Below, in pieces: positions 5,274-12,883 of a stretch of 23,038 nucleotides of DNA (position 1 is the stretch's first letter; every line of letters starts with the position of its first letter). The DNA is from Intestinimonas massiliensis (ex Afouda et al. 2020). GTDB lineage: Bacteria; Bacillota; Clostridia; Oscillospirales; Oscillospiraceae. A program made the translations under genes and the position numbers. The stretch is from contig NZ_LR131147.1 in assembly GCF_900626285.1 (NCBI RefSeq), forward strand, positions 3,228,948-3,251,985, given 5' to 3'. The notes beneath the pieces are model-generated. The model worked only from the letters and a program-made list of their open reading frames with translations, had not been told where the DNA came from and made no database searches.

Positions 5274-7085
5274 ATGGATGGAAACGCTCAGGAGTTTTCC
5301 ACCCGTGCGGAGGAATTGGTGGACAAATACGCCAAACTGGTCTACCAGCTGGCCTACGCCCGCACCCGCAGCAGGGAGGCGGCGGAGGATATTTTTCAGG
5401 ACGTGTTCCTCAAGCTGGTGCACAAGCGGCCGGTTTTTGACAGCGAGGAACACGAAAAAGCCTGGTTCTGCCGGGTGACCGTCAACTGCGCCAATTCCTA
5501 CTGGCGCAATCCCTTCCGCCGCAGGACCCAGTCACTGGACGGGACCGAGGCCGGGGTGCTGGCCGCCCCTGGCCCGGAGGAGGGCATCGGGGAGCTGAAC
5601 GCCTGCCTGGACCGGCTGTCCCCGGAGCTGCGCACCATCGTCCATCTCTACTACTACGAGGGCTATTCCGGCCCTGAGATCGCCGCCCGGCTGAGCAAGG
5701 GGGAGTCCGCCGTGCGGATGGCCCTCATGCGGGCCGTTCTGTCCGGGGAGCAGAAGCCCCGCCGCCATCTGACCCGCCGGGGGCTGACCGTTCTGGCAGC
5801 CGCCGCCGTCCTCACCGTCACCGCCCTGGCTGCGGGACCCACCATCTGGCAGGCCATCCGGAACGACCTGGGCAACCGGGCCCCCTATGCCGCAGAAGTC
5901 GAATCCGTCTGTGAAGATCAGGGGATCCGTCTGGAGGGAGTGACCGCCCTGGCGGATAATCGGGTGCTCCGGGTCTACTTTACCGCCCGGGACCTGGAAG
6001 GCGGTCGGCTGAGTGAGGACACCTACCTGGATTACTCCCTGGAGAATGGGCAGAACACCACCTGGGTATGGGGCAGCACCGCTGTGGAGCAGCTCTCCTA
6101 TGACCCGGAAACCCAGACCGCCCTGTTTGTTGTCACGGTTACCGGGACCGAATCCCTGCCCCGGGACTGCACCCTCCGGCTGGAGGTCGGACGTGTGCTG
6201 AACGGAGGCCGCTGCGCCTCCTCCATGCTGACCTCGGGAAAGGCCTCCACCCGCTCCTTTGCCGCCGATGGCACGCCTGTTCAGGAGGAGCCCGGCTACC
6301 AGTGGCACGGCAGAAACGGCGCTTCCGGCAGCAGCGGGCTCTCCTGGCCCACTGGAGAAATTCTGCCCAGCATCCGGACGGATGACGGTACCACCGTCCT
6401 TCTGCCCCAGCCGGAGCGCGAGGCGGCTATGGACGCCCGGGACCCCTTCCCCATCGTGGCGGCGGGGATTGCCGCCGATGGCAGGCTCCACGTCCGGGTA
6501 CGCAACCAGGCCGGTACCGTGTGGAGTGACCTGAGCATCCAGGCCCGGTTTCCCCGGGGGGAGGACCCGACCCCGGGCGAGCAGTTCACCGCTGTGGCCG
6601 TGGGGGAGGATATCGACTTCTGCTTCCAGCTCTGCGGGCCGGAGGAGTTGGCCCGGCTGGAGGACATCCGGGTATTCGGCTCCTACTCCGCCCTGTCCGC
6701 TCCTGTGGACGGCAGCTGGTCCCTGGAGTTTCCCATCCACTCGGTGGCTGCCCGGACCATTCCAGTCTCCCTCACCCTGCCCGCCGCTCCGGAGGGTATG
6801 ACGGTGGAAGGAGAAGCCCTGGAGCTCTCCCCCCTGAGCCTCACCCTGCTCTGTGACGAGGAGAGCATTTACTATGACACCCCCCAGGTATCCGGCAATG
6901 TCAAGGGCATCCGGTTTGAGCGTTTTGCTCCGACCGTCACCCTACAGGACGGCACTCAGCTTACCGCCGGCCTGACCAGTTACGATACCTGGTGGGCCAC
7001 CTGGACCTTTGACCAGCCCATCGACCCGGATCAGGTGGTTTCCATTACCATCAACGGCCAGACCATCCCCCTGGGCCAAAGCTGA
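5274..7085 (+). CDS. Single-chain fusion: ECF sigma factor + membrane helix + DUF4179-like anti-sigma/sensor
   Basis: The protein has 603 residues; the ATG is 8 bases after GGAGGGA. Residues about 15-85 are sigma region 2 (AAEDIFQDVFLKLVH, then EKAWFCRVTVNCANSYWR). Residues about 108-155 are region 4 (LSPELRTIVHLYYYEG, SGPEIAARLSKGESAVRMAL). Without a stop, the chain runs through KPRRHLTRRG into a membrane helix at about 170-188. It then enters a long extracytoplasmic part resembling DUF4179 anti-sigma proteins (YAAEVESVCEDQGIRLEGV) and a C-terminal beta-rich region (about 480-603). In related Clostridia these normally are two adjacent genes: a sigma factor and its membrane anti-sigma. Here the sigma tail and anti-sigma N-terminus are joined. 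Release would then need cleavage, or the protein may work as a one-component membrane regulator. Fusion by deletion is inferred; an assembly error cannot be excluded. Confidence 0.85.
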   Translation: MDGNAQEFSTRAEELVDKYAKLVYQLAYARTRSREAAEDIFQDVFLKLVHKRPVFDSEEHEKAWFCRVTVNCANSYWRNPFRRRTQSLDGTEAGVLAAPGPEEGIGELNACLDRLSPELRTIVHLYYYEGYSGPEIAARLSKGESAVRMALMRAVLSGEQKPRRHLTRRGLTVLAAAAVLTVTALAAGPTIWQAIRNDLGNRAPYAAEVESVCEDQGIRLEGVTALADNRVLRVYFTARDLEGGRLSEDTYLDYSLENGQNTTWVWGSTAVEQLSYDPETQTALFVVTVTGTESLPRDCTLRLEVGRVLNGGRCASSMLTSGKASTRSFAADGTPVQEEPGYQWHGRNGASGSSGLSWPTGEILPSIRTDDGTTVLLPQPEREAAMDARDPFPIVAAGIAADGRLHVRVRNQAGTVWSDLSIQARFPRGEDPTPGEQFTAVAVGEDIDFCFQLCGPEELARLEDIRVFGSYSALSAPVDGSWSLEFPIHSVAARTIPVSLTLPAAPEGMTVEGEALELSPLSLTLLCDEESIYYDTPQVSGNVKGIRFERFAPTVTLQDGTQLTAGLTSYDTWWATWTFDQPIDPDQVVSITINGQTIPLGQS

Positions 7086-7093
7086 ACTGCCCC

Positions 7094-7125
7094 AAGGCCC
7101 CGCCGCAGACCCGGCGGGGCCTTTT
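7094..7125 (+). terminator. Intrinsic terminator after the sigma/anti-sigma fusion gene
   Basis: Stem GGCCCCGCCG...CGGCGGGGCC followed by TTTTCT, nine bases after the stop codon. Confidence 0.9.
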
Positions 7126-7194
7126 CTGCTGCCTTCTTATGCCCCTCCGGGTAGACTGAAGGCGAGGAAAGGCCCGGACACAGGAGGTGTTAAG

Positions 7195-7418
7195 CTGAAA
7201 CCCCTGCACGCGGTTTCTCCCCTTGCGCTGACCCTGCTGACGCCCTGGCGGCAACCGGGGAGGTGCTGGACATCACCGTCACCGGCTCCACCGGTCAATA
7301 CGTGCTGAGCTACACCACCCAGGCAAAAACGGAGGATTGGCGCTACGCCGTGCTTACGGACGGGCAGACGGGCCGGACGGTGATCATCCCTGCAATTTCC
7401 CCGACAAGCGGTACATAA
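7195..7418 (+). pseudogene. Frameshifted small secreted-protein gene
   Basis: AGGAGG at 7182-7187 stands 7 bases before CTG at 7195, which opens a signal-peptide-like frame (KPLHAVSPLALTLLT). From about 7245 the coding signal continues in another frame as AATGEVLDITVTGSTGQY, then VLSYTTQAKTEDWRYAVL, ending at TAA 7416-7418. A terminator follows immediately. One lost base near 7243-7245 would explain the break, and CTG may be a mutated ATG or a rare start. The intact product would be about 70-75 residues: a leader plus a small beta-rich secreted domain. It could be a living gene if programmed frameshifting or a sequencing error is involved. The family is not recognised. Confidence 0.55.
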
Positions 7419-7450
7419 AAAAGCTCCGGCGGGACCCGCCGGGGCTTTTT
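7417..7450 (+). terminator. Intrinsic terminator after the small secreted-protein pseudogene
   Basis: A run of A, the stem AGCTCCGGCGGG/CCCGCCGGGGCT (one mismatch) and TTTTT. Its presence shows that the 7195-7418 piece is, or was, a transcription unit. Confidence 0.9.
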
Positions 7451-7473
7451 GCGCGATTTTTCTAAATTTCGTA

Positions 7474-7502
7474 TTGTAAGTCCTCTCCGTTTCATGTATA
7501 AT
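7474..7502 (+). promoter_or_regulatory. Sigma-A type promoter of the EF-G-like gene
   Basis: -35 TTGTAA (7474-7479), 17-base spacer ending in TG, perfect -10 TATAAT (7497-7502). Transcription would start near 7509, giving a leader of about 55 bases. Confidence 0.85.
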
Positions 7503-7562
7503 GGACAACAGCAGTTTACTACACTGCTCCGCGATTCCAAATGTAAGGAGAGGAAACAAGTT

Positions 7563-9641
7563 ATGAGCTATTCCGTACAAAACATCCGCAACGTATGCCT
7601 GCTGGGACACGGTGGCAACGGAAAGACCTCCCTGGCGGAGAGCATGCTGTATTTGACCGGCGGAACCGTACGGCTGGGAAGCCCCGTCGACGGCAACACC
7701 GTTTGCGATTACGATCCTGAGGAGATTCGCCGCCAGATTTCCATCTCCACCGCGGTGGCCCCTGTGGAGTACAACGGCTGCAAGATCAATGTGCTGGATA
7801 CCCCGGGCTACTTCGACTTCTCCGGCGAGGTCATCGAGGCCCTGCAGGTCTCCGACGCCGCCATCATCGTCTGCTCCGCCAAGGGCGGCATGAGCGTGGG
7901 CGCCGAGAAGGCCTGGAAGCTGTGCGAGCAGCGCAAGCTGCCCCGGGTACTCTATATCTCCAAGACCGACGAGGACAACTCCGACTACAACGCCGCCTTC
8001 GAGACCCTGCGGGAGCGGTTCGGCAAGAACATCGCCCCTGTGGCCGCCCCCATCTGGGACGCCAACAAGAAGGTCATCGGCTTCATCGACGTGCTCCACA
8101 AGCGGGCTTTCGAGGCCGGCCCCAAGGGCGAGCGCGTTGAGATCGAGGTGCCCGACGAGAAGAAGCCCGTGCTGGACGAGCTGTACGACGCCCTGAAGGA
8201 GTCCGTGGCCGAGACCAGCGAGGAGCTGATGGAAAAGTACTTCGGCGGCGAGGACTTCACCTACGCCGAGATGATCCAGGGCCTGCGGGCGGGCGTGAAG
8301 GACCTGTCCCTCTTCCCCGTGGTGTGCGGCTCTGCCATTTCCGGCCTGGGCACCCGTATGCTGCTGGACATCATCGTGGAGCTGCTCCCCTCCCCCCTGG
8401 AGGGCCGGCCTCTGATGGGCGAGAACGAGAAGGGCGAGCTGGACGAGTTCGTGGCCTCCCCCGGCGCTCTGCCCTGCGCCCTGGTATGGAAGACCGTGTC
8501 CGACCAGTACGGCAAGTATTCCTATATCAAGGTGCTCTCCGGCAGCATCAAGCCCGACATGCAGATGGTGGATTCCCGCACCGGCACCACCGAGAAGCTG
8601 GGCCGCCTGTACGTGATGAAGGGCAAGAAGGCCGAGGAAGTCAAGGAGCTGCAGTGCGGCGACATCGGCGCCATCGGCAAGATGGATAAGGTCAAGACCG
8701 GCGATACCCTGTCCGATCCCCGGAAGGTAGTCAAGCTGGAGGCCATTCCCTTCCCCGAGCCCTGCTATTCCGTGGCCATCACCCCCAAGACCAAGGGCCA
8801 GGAGGACAAGATTGCCGCCGGCCTGATCCGCCTGAACGAGGAAGATCTGACCTTCAACTGGGTGAACAACGCCGAGACCCACCAGATGGTGGTCTCCGGC
8901 ACCGGCGATATGCAGATGGACGTGATCCTGTCCCGTCTGAAGAGCCGCTTCGGCGTGGACGCGGAGCTCAGCGAGCCCCGTGTGGCCTACCGTGAGAAGA
9001 TCCGCAAGAAGGTGGAGGTCCAGGGCCGCCACAAGAAGCAGACCGGCGGCCACGGCCAGTTCGGCGACGTGTGGATGCGCTTCGAGCCCGGCGACACCGA
9101 GGAGCTGCAGTTCTGCGAGGAGGTCGTGGGCGGCGCCGTGCCCAAGAACTACTTCCCCGCTGTGGAAAAGGGCATGCGTGAGGCCGTGGTCCACGGCGTG
9201 CTGGCGGGCTATCCCGTGGTGTACCTGAAGGCCACCCTGTTTGACGGCTCCTATCACCCGGTGGACTCCTCCGAAATGGCGTTCAAGACCGCCGTGCAGC
9301 TGGCCTACAAGGCCGGTATGCCCCAGGCCAGCCCTGTGCTGCTGGAGCCCATCGGCGAGCTGAAGGTGACCATCCCCGACAGCTATATGGGCGACGTCAT
9401 CGGCGACCTGAACAAGCGCCGGGGCCGTGTGATGGGCATGAACCCCGACGGCGAGGGCAACCAGATCGTGGAGGCCGAGGTGCCCATGGCCGAGATGGGC
9501 CGCTACGCCATCGACCTGCGGTCCATGACCCAGGGCCGCGGCTCCTTCACCTTCCACTTCGTCCGCTACGAGGAAGCGCCTCCTGCCGCCCAGGAGAAGG
9601 CCATCGCTGCCGCCAAGGCCATGCAGGAAGAATCCAACTGA
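7563..9641 (+). CDS. EF-G-like translational GTPase (paralogue of elongation factor G)
   Basis: The start is the ATG at 7563 after AAGGAGAGG; the in-frame ATG at 7449 lies upstream of the promoter and is rejected. The product has 692 residues, full EF-G length. The GTPase motifs are G1 GHGGNGKTS (15-23), G3 DTPGYFDF (79-86) and G4 SKTD (133-136). EF-G domains II-V follow, with an EF-G domain IV/V-like C-terminus (PDSYMGDVIGDLNKRRGRVM and AEVPMAEMGRYAIDLRSMTQ). The catalytic His of EF-G (DTPGH) is Tyr, the P-loop Asp is replaced, and G4 has Ser for Asn. These fit the EF-G-like (FusA2-type) group rather than housekeeping FusA, which sits in the str operon. The exact role is uncertain. The very uniform C-ending codons suggest high expression. 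Confidence 0.9.
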   Translation: MSYSVQNIRNVCLLGHGGNGKTSLAESMLYLTGGTVRLGSPVDGNTVCDYDPEEIRRQISISTAVAPVEYNGCKINVLDTPGYFDFSGEVIEALQVSDAAIIVCSAKGGMSVGAEKAWKLCEQRKLPRVLYISKTDEDNSDYNAAFETLRERFGKNIAPVAAPIWDANKKVIGFIDVLHKRAFEAGPKGERVEIEVPDEKKPVLDELYDALKESVAETSEELMEKYFGGEDFTYAEMIQGLRAGVKDLSLFPVVCGSAISGLGTRMLLDIIVELLPSPLEGRPLMGENEKGELDEFVASPGALPCALVWKTVSDQYGKYSYIKVLSGSIKPDMQMVDSRTGTTEKLGRLYVMKGKKAEEVKELQCGDIGAIGKMDKVKTGDTLSDPRKVVKLEAIPFPEPCYSVAITPKTKGQEDKIAAGLIRLNEEDLTFNWVNNAETHQMVVSGTGDMQMDVILSRLKSRFGVDAELSEPRVAYREKIRKKVEVQGRHKKQTGGHGQFGDVWMRFEPGDTEELQFCEEVVGGAVPKNYFPAVEKGMREAVVHGVLAGYPVVYLKATLFDGSYHPVDSSEMAFKTAVQLAYKAGMPQASPVLLEPIGELKVTIPDSYMGDVIGDLNKRRGRVMGMNPDGEGNQIVEAEVPMAEMGRYAIDLRSMTQGRGSFTFHFVRYEEAPPAAQEKAIAAAKAMQEESN

Positions 9642-9650
9642 CAGATATGC

Positions 9651-9684
9651 CAAGTGCCCCGGCTATGCCGGGGCACTTCTTTTG
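9651..9684 (+). terminator. Intrinsic terminator after the EF-G-like gene
   Basis: Perfect stem AAGTGCCCCGGC/GCCGGGGCACTT with loop TAT, followed by CTTTT. Confidence 0.92.
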
Positions 9685-9710
9685 TGGGCGGCTGAGGCAC
9701 TTCCTCGGGG

Positions 9711-9818
9711 GCCCCATCCATGATGGGGCGGCGCTCTGCGCCGTACAAGCGTTTTGGGCCAGCGGCCCAAAACCTTCTGCCAAATATGCTGAGAGCCCCG
9801 GCCGATGACCGGGGCTCT
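9711..9818. repeat. Cluster of four closely spaced palindromic hairpins
   Basis: GCCCCAT/ATGGGGC (9711-9729), GGCGC/GCGCC (9730-9742), GTTTTGGGCC/GGCCCAAAAC with loop AGC (9751-9773), and AGAGCCCCGG/CCGGGGCTCT (9792-9818). The last can act as a terminator for either flanking gene (plus-strand side TTCTTT). The first three resemble a repetitive extragenic palindromic unit. No gene is present. Confidence 0.6.
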
Positions 9819-9821
9819 TCT

Positions 9822-11291
9822 TTATTGGGCCGGAATTTCCTCCAACTCCTCGGACCAGAACTGGGGGGTGGCGTACTGCAAGGTGTAGAAGGCTCCGGCT
9901 TTGTTCCAGCTGTTGATCATTCTGGTCTCCATGGCTGACCGGGCAGGATACTGGAGCGCAGTGGTCTGGTGGGTGTAATTGAACCAGCAGCTGATGAGAT
10001 AGCCGTCCTGGGCCTCCTCAATGACATAGGCCACATAGCCCCGGTGGTTTTCACCGCCGCCGGGCATGGAGAAGGCGGCAAAGACGTCGGTACTGGTTTG
10101 CTGTCCCCAGAAGATGCTGTCGGAGGTAAAACTCTGCTCCCCCAGGAACCAGTAGGGGGCGGAATAAGTCTGCCCGTCTTGGTCATACAGCACCCGGCCA
10201 GTGACCTCTCCTCCAGCACGCCACCCGTCGCAATCCTGATAGGCTGGCCAGAGCTGGATGGATTCCGTGCCGTAGAAGCCGGGATTCTCCTTCCAGAGGA
10301 AGTGCTGGATAATCATCCACCGCTCCTGCTCTCCGGGCAGTTCTATCCCCACGCCGGTGATGGACAGCTTCGTTTCCTTGCTGTCATTCCCCTCTACCGT
10401 CGCTCGGAGGGCCCCGTCGCAGGCAGCCAGGTCCTCCGTCGTCAGGTCGTTCACCACATACTCGGGCACGCCCAGCTCCAGCAGCTCCGCCTTGATCTCC
10501 GCCGCTTGGCTGTATTCCTCCGTCTCAACGGGCGTCCACTCCATGGGATAGCGGCTCCCCAACAGCCAGCCGCAGATACAGCCCCCCACCAGCAGGATGG
10601 TAATGGCCAGGGCCACAGTTCCATCCTCCAGGCGTACCGGAGCGGGGCGGATGGCATAGCCCGCCTGGTCCAGCTCCTTGGAGAGCTTCCACAGGCTGCA
10701 AATAATCAAAATATACATCACCAGCAGAGCTACGCCCAGGATCAGGTCCACATACCCCACCAGGGCCAGCAGGCACACAATCCCATACCACACCATCAGG
10801 GCCACGGCTCCTCCGGCGTGGGGCGGCAGCCCCGCCTTCCGCTGTACCGCCCGGAACCCGCCCCAAAGACAGAAGAACTCCACAAACAGGAGGATCAAGC
10901 TTATATTTATCAGGGCGGCCATCTGGGGTGTGGCGTGGATTCGACTTTGCAGGATGGTGGAATTGAGGATCAGATCAGCAAACACATACACCGCCCGCAG
11001 AACCGTAATGCCGTAGCATACCCCAAACCACCGGTTTTCCCGCCGTAGAGCCCGGAAGCCCAGCAGCAGCAGTACCATGCCCACAGCAGGGAGAATATAG
11101 TTCAGATACATGTAATTGAGGGTAAGGGTGGTGAGACCCATGCCGATCAGCACCCAGCGTGTGGACCTTCTCCACGGGGTCACACCGGCCACGATATCCT
11201 CAGGCGGCAGATCGGGCAGGCTGCTTTCCAGCATGGCGTCAAATTCGTCCTCGTTCCCAGGCTTCCACTTGGGGTCACGCACGGTCCTCAC
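9822..11291 (-). CDS. Polytopic membrane protein, probable anti-sigma partner of the upstream ECF sigma
   Basis: The protein has 489 residues. A cytoplasmic N-terminus (about 1-45: EDEFDAMLESSLPDLPPEDI, then VTPWRRSTRW) resembles the short acidic sigma-binding heads found on clostridial ECF partner proteins. About seven hydrophobic segments follow (about 47-82, 92-112, 122-150, 160-195, 232-246). A long extracytoplasmic C-terminus (about 250-489, Trp/Tyr rich) may sense the envelope. The gene overlaps the sigma gene's 3' end by 17 bases, so the two are translationally coupled. The anti-sigma role is inferred from the pairing. No zinc-finger motif is visible, so the mode of sigma binding is unclear. 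Confidence 0.72.
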   Translation of the reverse strand: MRTVRDPKWKPGNEDEFDAMLESSLPDLPPEDIVAGVTPWRRSTRWVLIGMGLTTLTLNYMYLNYILPAVGMVLLLLGFRALRRENRWFGVCYGITVLRAVYVFADLILNSTILQSRIHATPQMAALINISLILLFVEFFCLWGGFRAVQRKAGLPPHAGGAVALMVWYGIVCLLALVGYVDLILGVALLVMYILIICSLWKLSKELDQAGYAIRPAPVRLEDGTVALAITILLVGGCICGWLLGSRYPMEWTPVETEEYSQAAEIKAELLELGVPEYVVNDLTTEDLAACDGALRATVEGNDSKETKLSITGVGIELPGEQERWMIIQHFLWKENPGFYGTESIQLWPAYQDCDGWRAGGEVTGRVLYDQDGQTYSAPYWFLGEQSFTSDSIFWGQQTSTDVFAAFSMPGGGENHRGYVAYVIEEAQDGYLISCWFNYTHQTTALQYPARSAMETRMINSWNKAGAFYTLQYATPQFWSEELEEIPAQ

Positions 11292-11817
11292 CTCCCAACA
11301 GTCTGCGCAGATGTTTCTTCAGGCGGTAAAGCCGTCCCTCCACCGCCCGCTGGGTCAGTCCCAGCTCGGCTGCGATCTGGGCGGTGGGCTGCATGTAGTA
11401 ATATTTGCGGTAAAAGAGAATACGGTCTTCATTGGACAGCCGCTCCAGGGCCACCCGCACCGCCTTTTGCCGCTCCCGGAGCAGTACCGTCTCCTCCGGG
11501 GTGGGCTCCTGCGACGGGGTGTGCTCCGGCACTGTCTCACCGCTGTCGTGGCGGGCGTTGTGCCGGGCGTGGTTCAGGGCGGTGTTCCGGGCCACGGCGG
11601 TGAGCCAGGCGGTCCAGCTGCCCCGGGTGCCGTCGAACTGCCCGATCTTCTCCCACACTCGCAGGACCGTCTCGGACAGGCAGTCCTCCCGGTCCTGGGG
11701 ATTGGGCAGGATGGGGGCGATGACGTATTTCATCAGCGGCCCATAGTGGAGCAGCAGCTCCTGCATGCCGGTCTCGTCCCTTCGGAGCAGCAGCTCCACG
11801 ATCTCCCCCTCGCCCAT
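11275..11817 (-). CDS. ECF RNA polymerase sigma factor
   Basis: The protein has 180 residues. Region 2 lies at about 15-85 (MKYVIAPILPNPQDREDCLS, ETVLRVWEKIGQFD, WLTAVARNTALNHAR). Region 4 lies at about 115-172 (ALERLSNEDRILFYRKYYYM, then AQIAAELGLTQRAVEGRLYR). The linker is Pro/Glu/Thr rich. The start ATG at 11817 is preceded on its strand by AGAAGGGGGG. It heads a two-gene operon with the membrane protein that follows, divergent from the lipoprotein gene at 11981. ECF factors usually activate their own operon, so the shared intergenic repeats are candidate promoter elements. Confidence 0.9.
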   Translation of the reverse strand: MGEGEIVELLLRRDETGMQELLLHYGPLMKYVIAPILPNPQDREDCLSETVLRVWEKIGQFDGTRGSWTAWLTAVARNTALNHARHNARHDSGETVPEHTPSQEPTPEETVLLRERQKAVRVALERLSNEDRILFYRKYYYMQPTAQIAAELGLTQRAVEGRLYRLKKHLRRLLGGEDRA

Positions 11818-11855
11818 GCCGTCGCCCCCCTTCTCTTTGTTTTACGCTTCTATCT

Positions 11856-11946
11856 CATGATACACCAGCCGACGGAAAATCCCACGGCTATTTCAGAAAA
11901 ACTTCAGAAAAAAAGACAAGACAAAGGGCCCCGTCCCATGATACAC
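11856..11946. promoter_or_regulatory. Divergent regulatory region with two kinds of direct repeat
   Basis: CATGATACAC occurs at 11856-11865 and again at 11937-11946. Between them TTCAGAAAAA occurs twice in tandem (about 11892-11912). Read on the minus strand, TGTATCATG offers a -10-like TATCAT upstream of the sigma operon, and TGAAAT-N15-CGTC resembles an ECF promoter. The second copy lies where a promoter for the lipoprotein would be. This is motif reading only. Confidence 0.45.
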
Positions 11947-11980
11947 TGAGACCACCACATTTGGACGGGAGGCAGATCAT

Positions 11981-12814
11981 ATGAAACCGGGAAAGAGGAC
12001 CACAGCCATCGCATTGGGCATTCTTCTGGCAGTATCTATGACCGCCTGCGGCGGCACCGGGGAGACCGCCGGGGACATCCCCACCGCGCTGGAGAAGATC
12101 AACGCCGTCAAAAGCCTGGACGCCACCATGGTGATGGAGATGGACATGAGCATCATGGACCAGTCCATGGAGACCGAGACCACCATGAACATGTCCTGCT
12201 TCAACGATCCCATGAAGCTGAAGGCCGATATGACCATGGATATGGGCCAGCTGGGCTCCATGAACACGAGTATGTACGCCGCCATGGACGGGGACAATTA
12301 CACCGTGTATCTGTATGACGGCACCGCCTGGACCACCCAGACGGTGGATGTGAGCGCGCTCCAGCAGTATGACGCCCAGGAGAGCATGAACCTGTACCTG
12401 GAGAGCGCCGACGACTACACCCAGGACGGCACCGAGGAGATCAACGGCTCCACCGCCAACAAGTTCACCGGCGTCATCCGGGGTGAGGCGCTGGAGGAGG
12501 TGCTGGCCGCCAGCGGCGCCACCAACAATCTGGAAGCCAGCGTGGGCGACCTGGACCTTGCCAGCCTGTACAGCGACCTGGGCGACCTGGAAATCACCGT
12601 GTGGGTGGACCAGGAGAGCGGTTATCCGGTGCGCTATGCCATGGACATGACGGAGATGATGCAGGGTATCATGGAGAGGGCCATGGCCGCCTCGGGCAGC
12701 GAAACGGATACCAGCGGCATGGTGACCATAGACAAGGTGACCATGGTGATGGACTGCTTCAACTTCGACAATGTGGCCGACTTCGAGATCCCGGCGGAGG
12801 CCCTGGCCGCCTGA
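11981..12814 (+). CDS. Secreted lipoprotein (LppX/DUF6612-like fold)
   Basis: The protein has 277 residues. Residues 1-22 form a lipoprotein signal peptide: basic KPGKR, a hydrophobic core and lipobox VSMTAC, with the lipidated Cys about residue 22. The mature part opens with IPTALEKINAVKSLDATMVM and continues with alternating beta-like stretches, a pattern of lipoproteins related to LppX/LprG and DUF6612. These bind hydrophobic or envelope ligands in other bacteria; the ligand here is unknown. The mature chain is very acidic and Met/Asp/Ala rich. It is divergent from the ECF operon and shares the repeat-bearing intergenic region, so it may belong to that regulon. GGGAGG precedes the ATG. Confidence 0.82.
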   Translation: MKPGKRTTAIALGILLAVSMTACGGTGETAGDIPTALEKINAVKSLDATMVMEMDMSIMDQSMETETTMNMSCFNDPMKLKADMTMDMGQLGSMNTSMYAAMDGDNYTVYLYDGTAWTTQTVDVSALQQYDAQESMNLYLESADDYTQDGTEEINGSTANKFTGVIRGEALEEVLAASGATNNLEASVGDLDLASLYSDLGDLEITVWVDQESGYPVRYAMDMTEMMQGIMERAMAASGSETDTSGMVTIDKVTMVMDCFNFDNVADFEIPAEALAA

Positions 12815-12828
12815 TCGGAACCTGTATC

Positions 12829-12865
12829 AAAAAACGCCTGCCGCAGCTGCGACAGGCGTTTTTTG
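12829..12865 (+). terminator. Intrinsic terminator (bidirectional) between lipoprotein and DUF1846 genes
   Basis: AAAAAACGCCTG...CAGGCGTTTTTT with a palindromic CGCAGCTGCG apex. The symmetric A and T runs allow use by both convergent genes. Confidence 0.92.
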
Positions 12866-12883
12866 TATTATCCAGATTAAATA

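Noticed and set aside
7137..9653. 838-codon open frame on the minus strand across the EF-G-like gene
   Set aside because: It is antisense to a gene with complete EF-G motifs, promoter, SD and terminator. Its His/Leu/Gly-rich composition is the usual mirror of C-ending codons.
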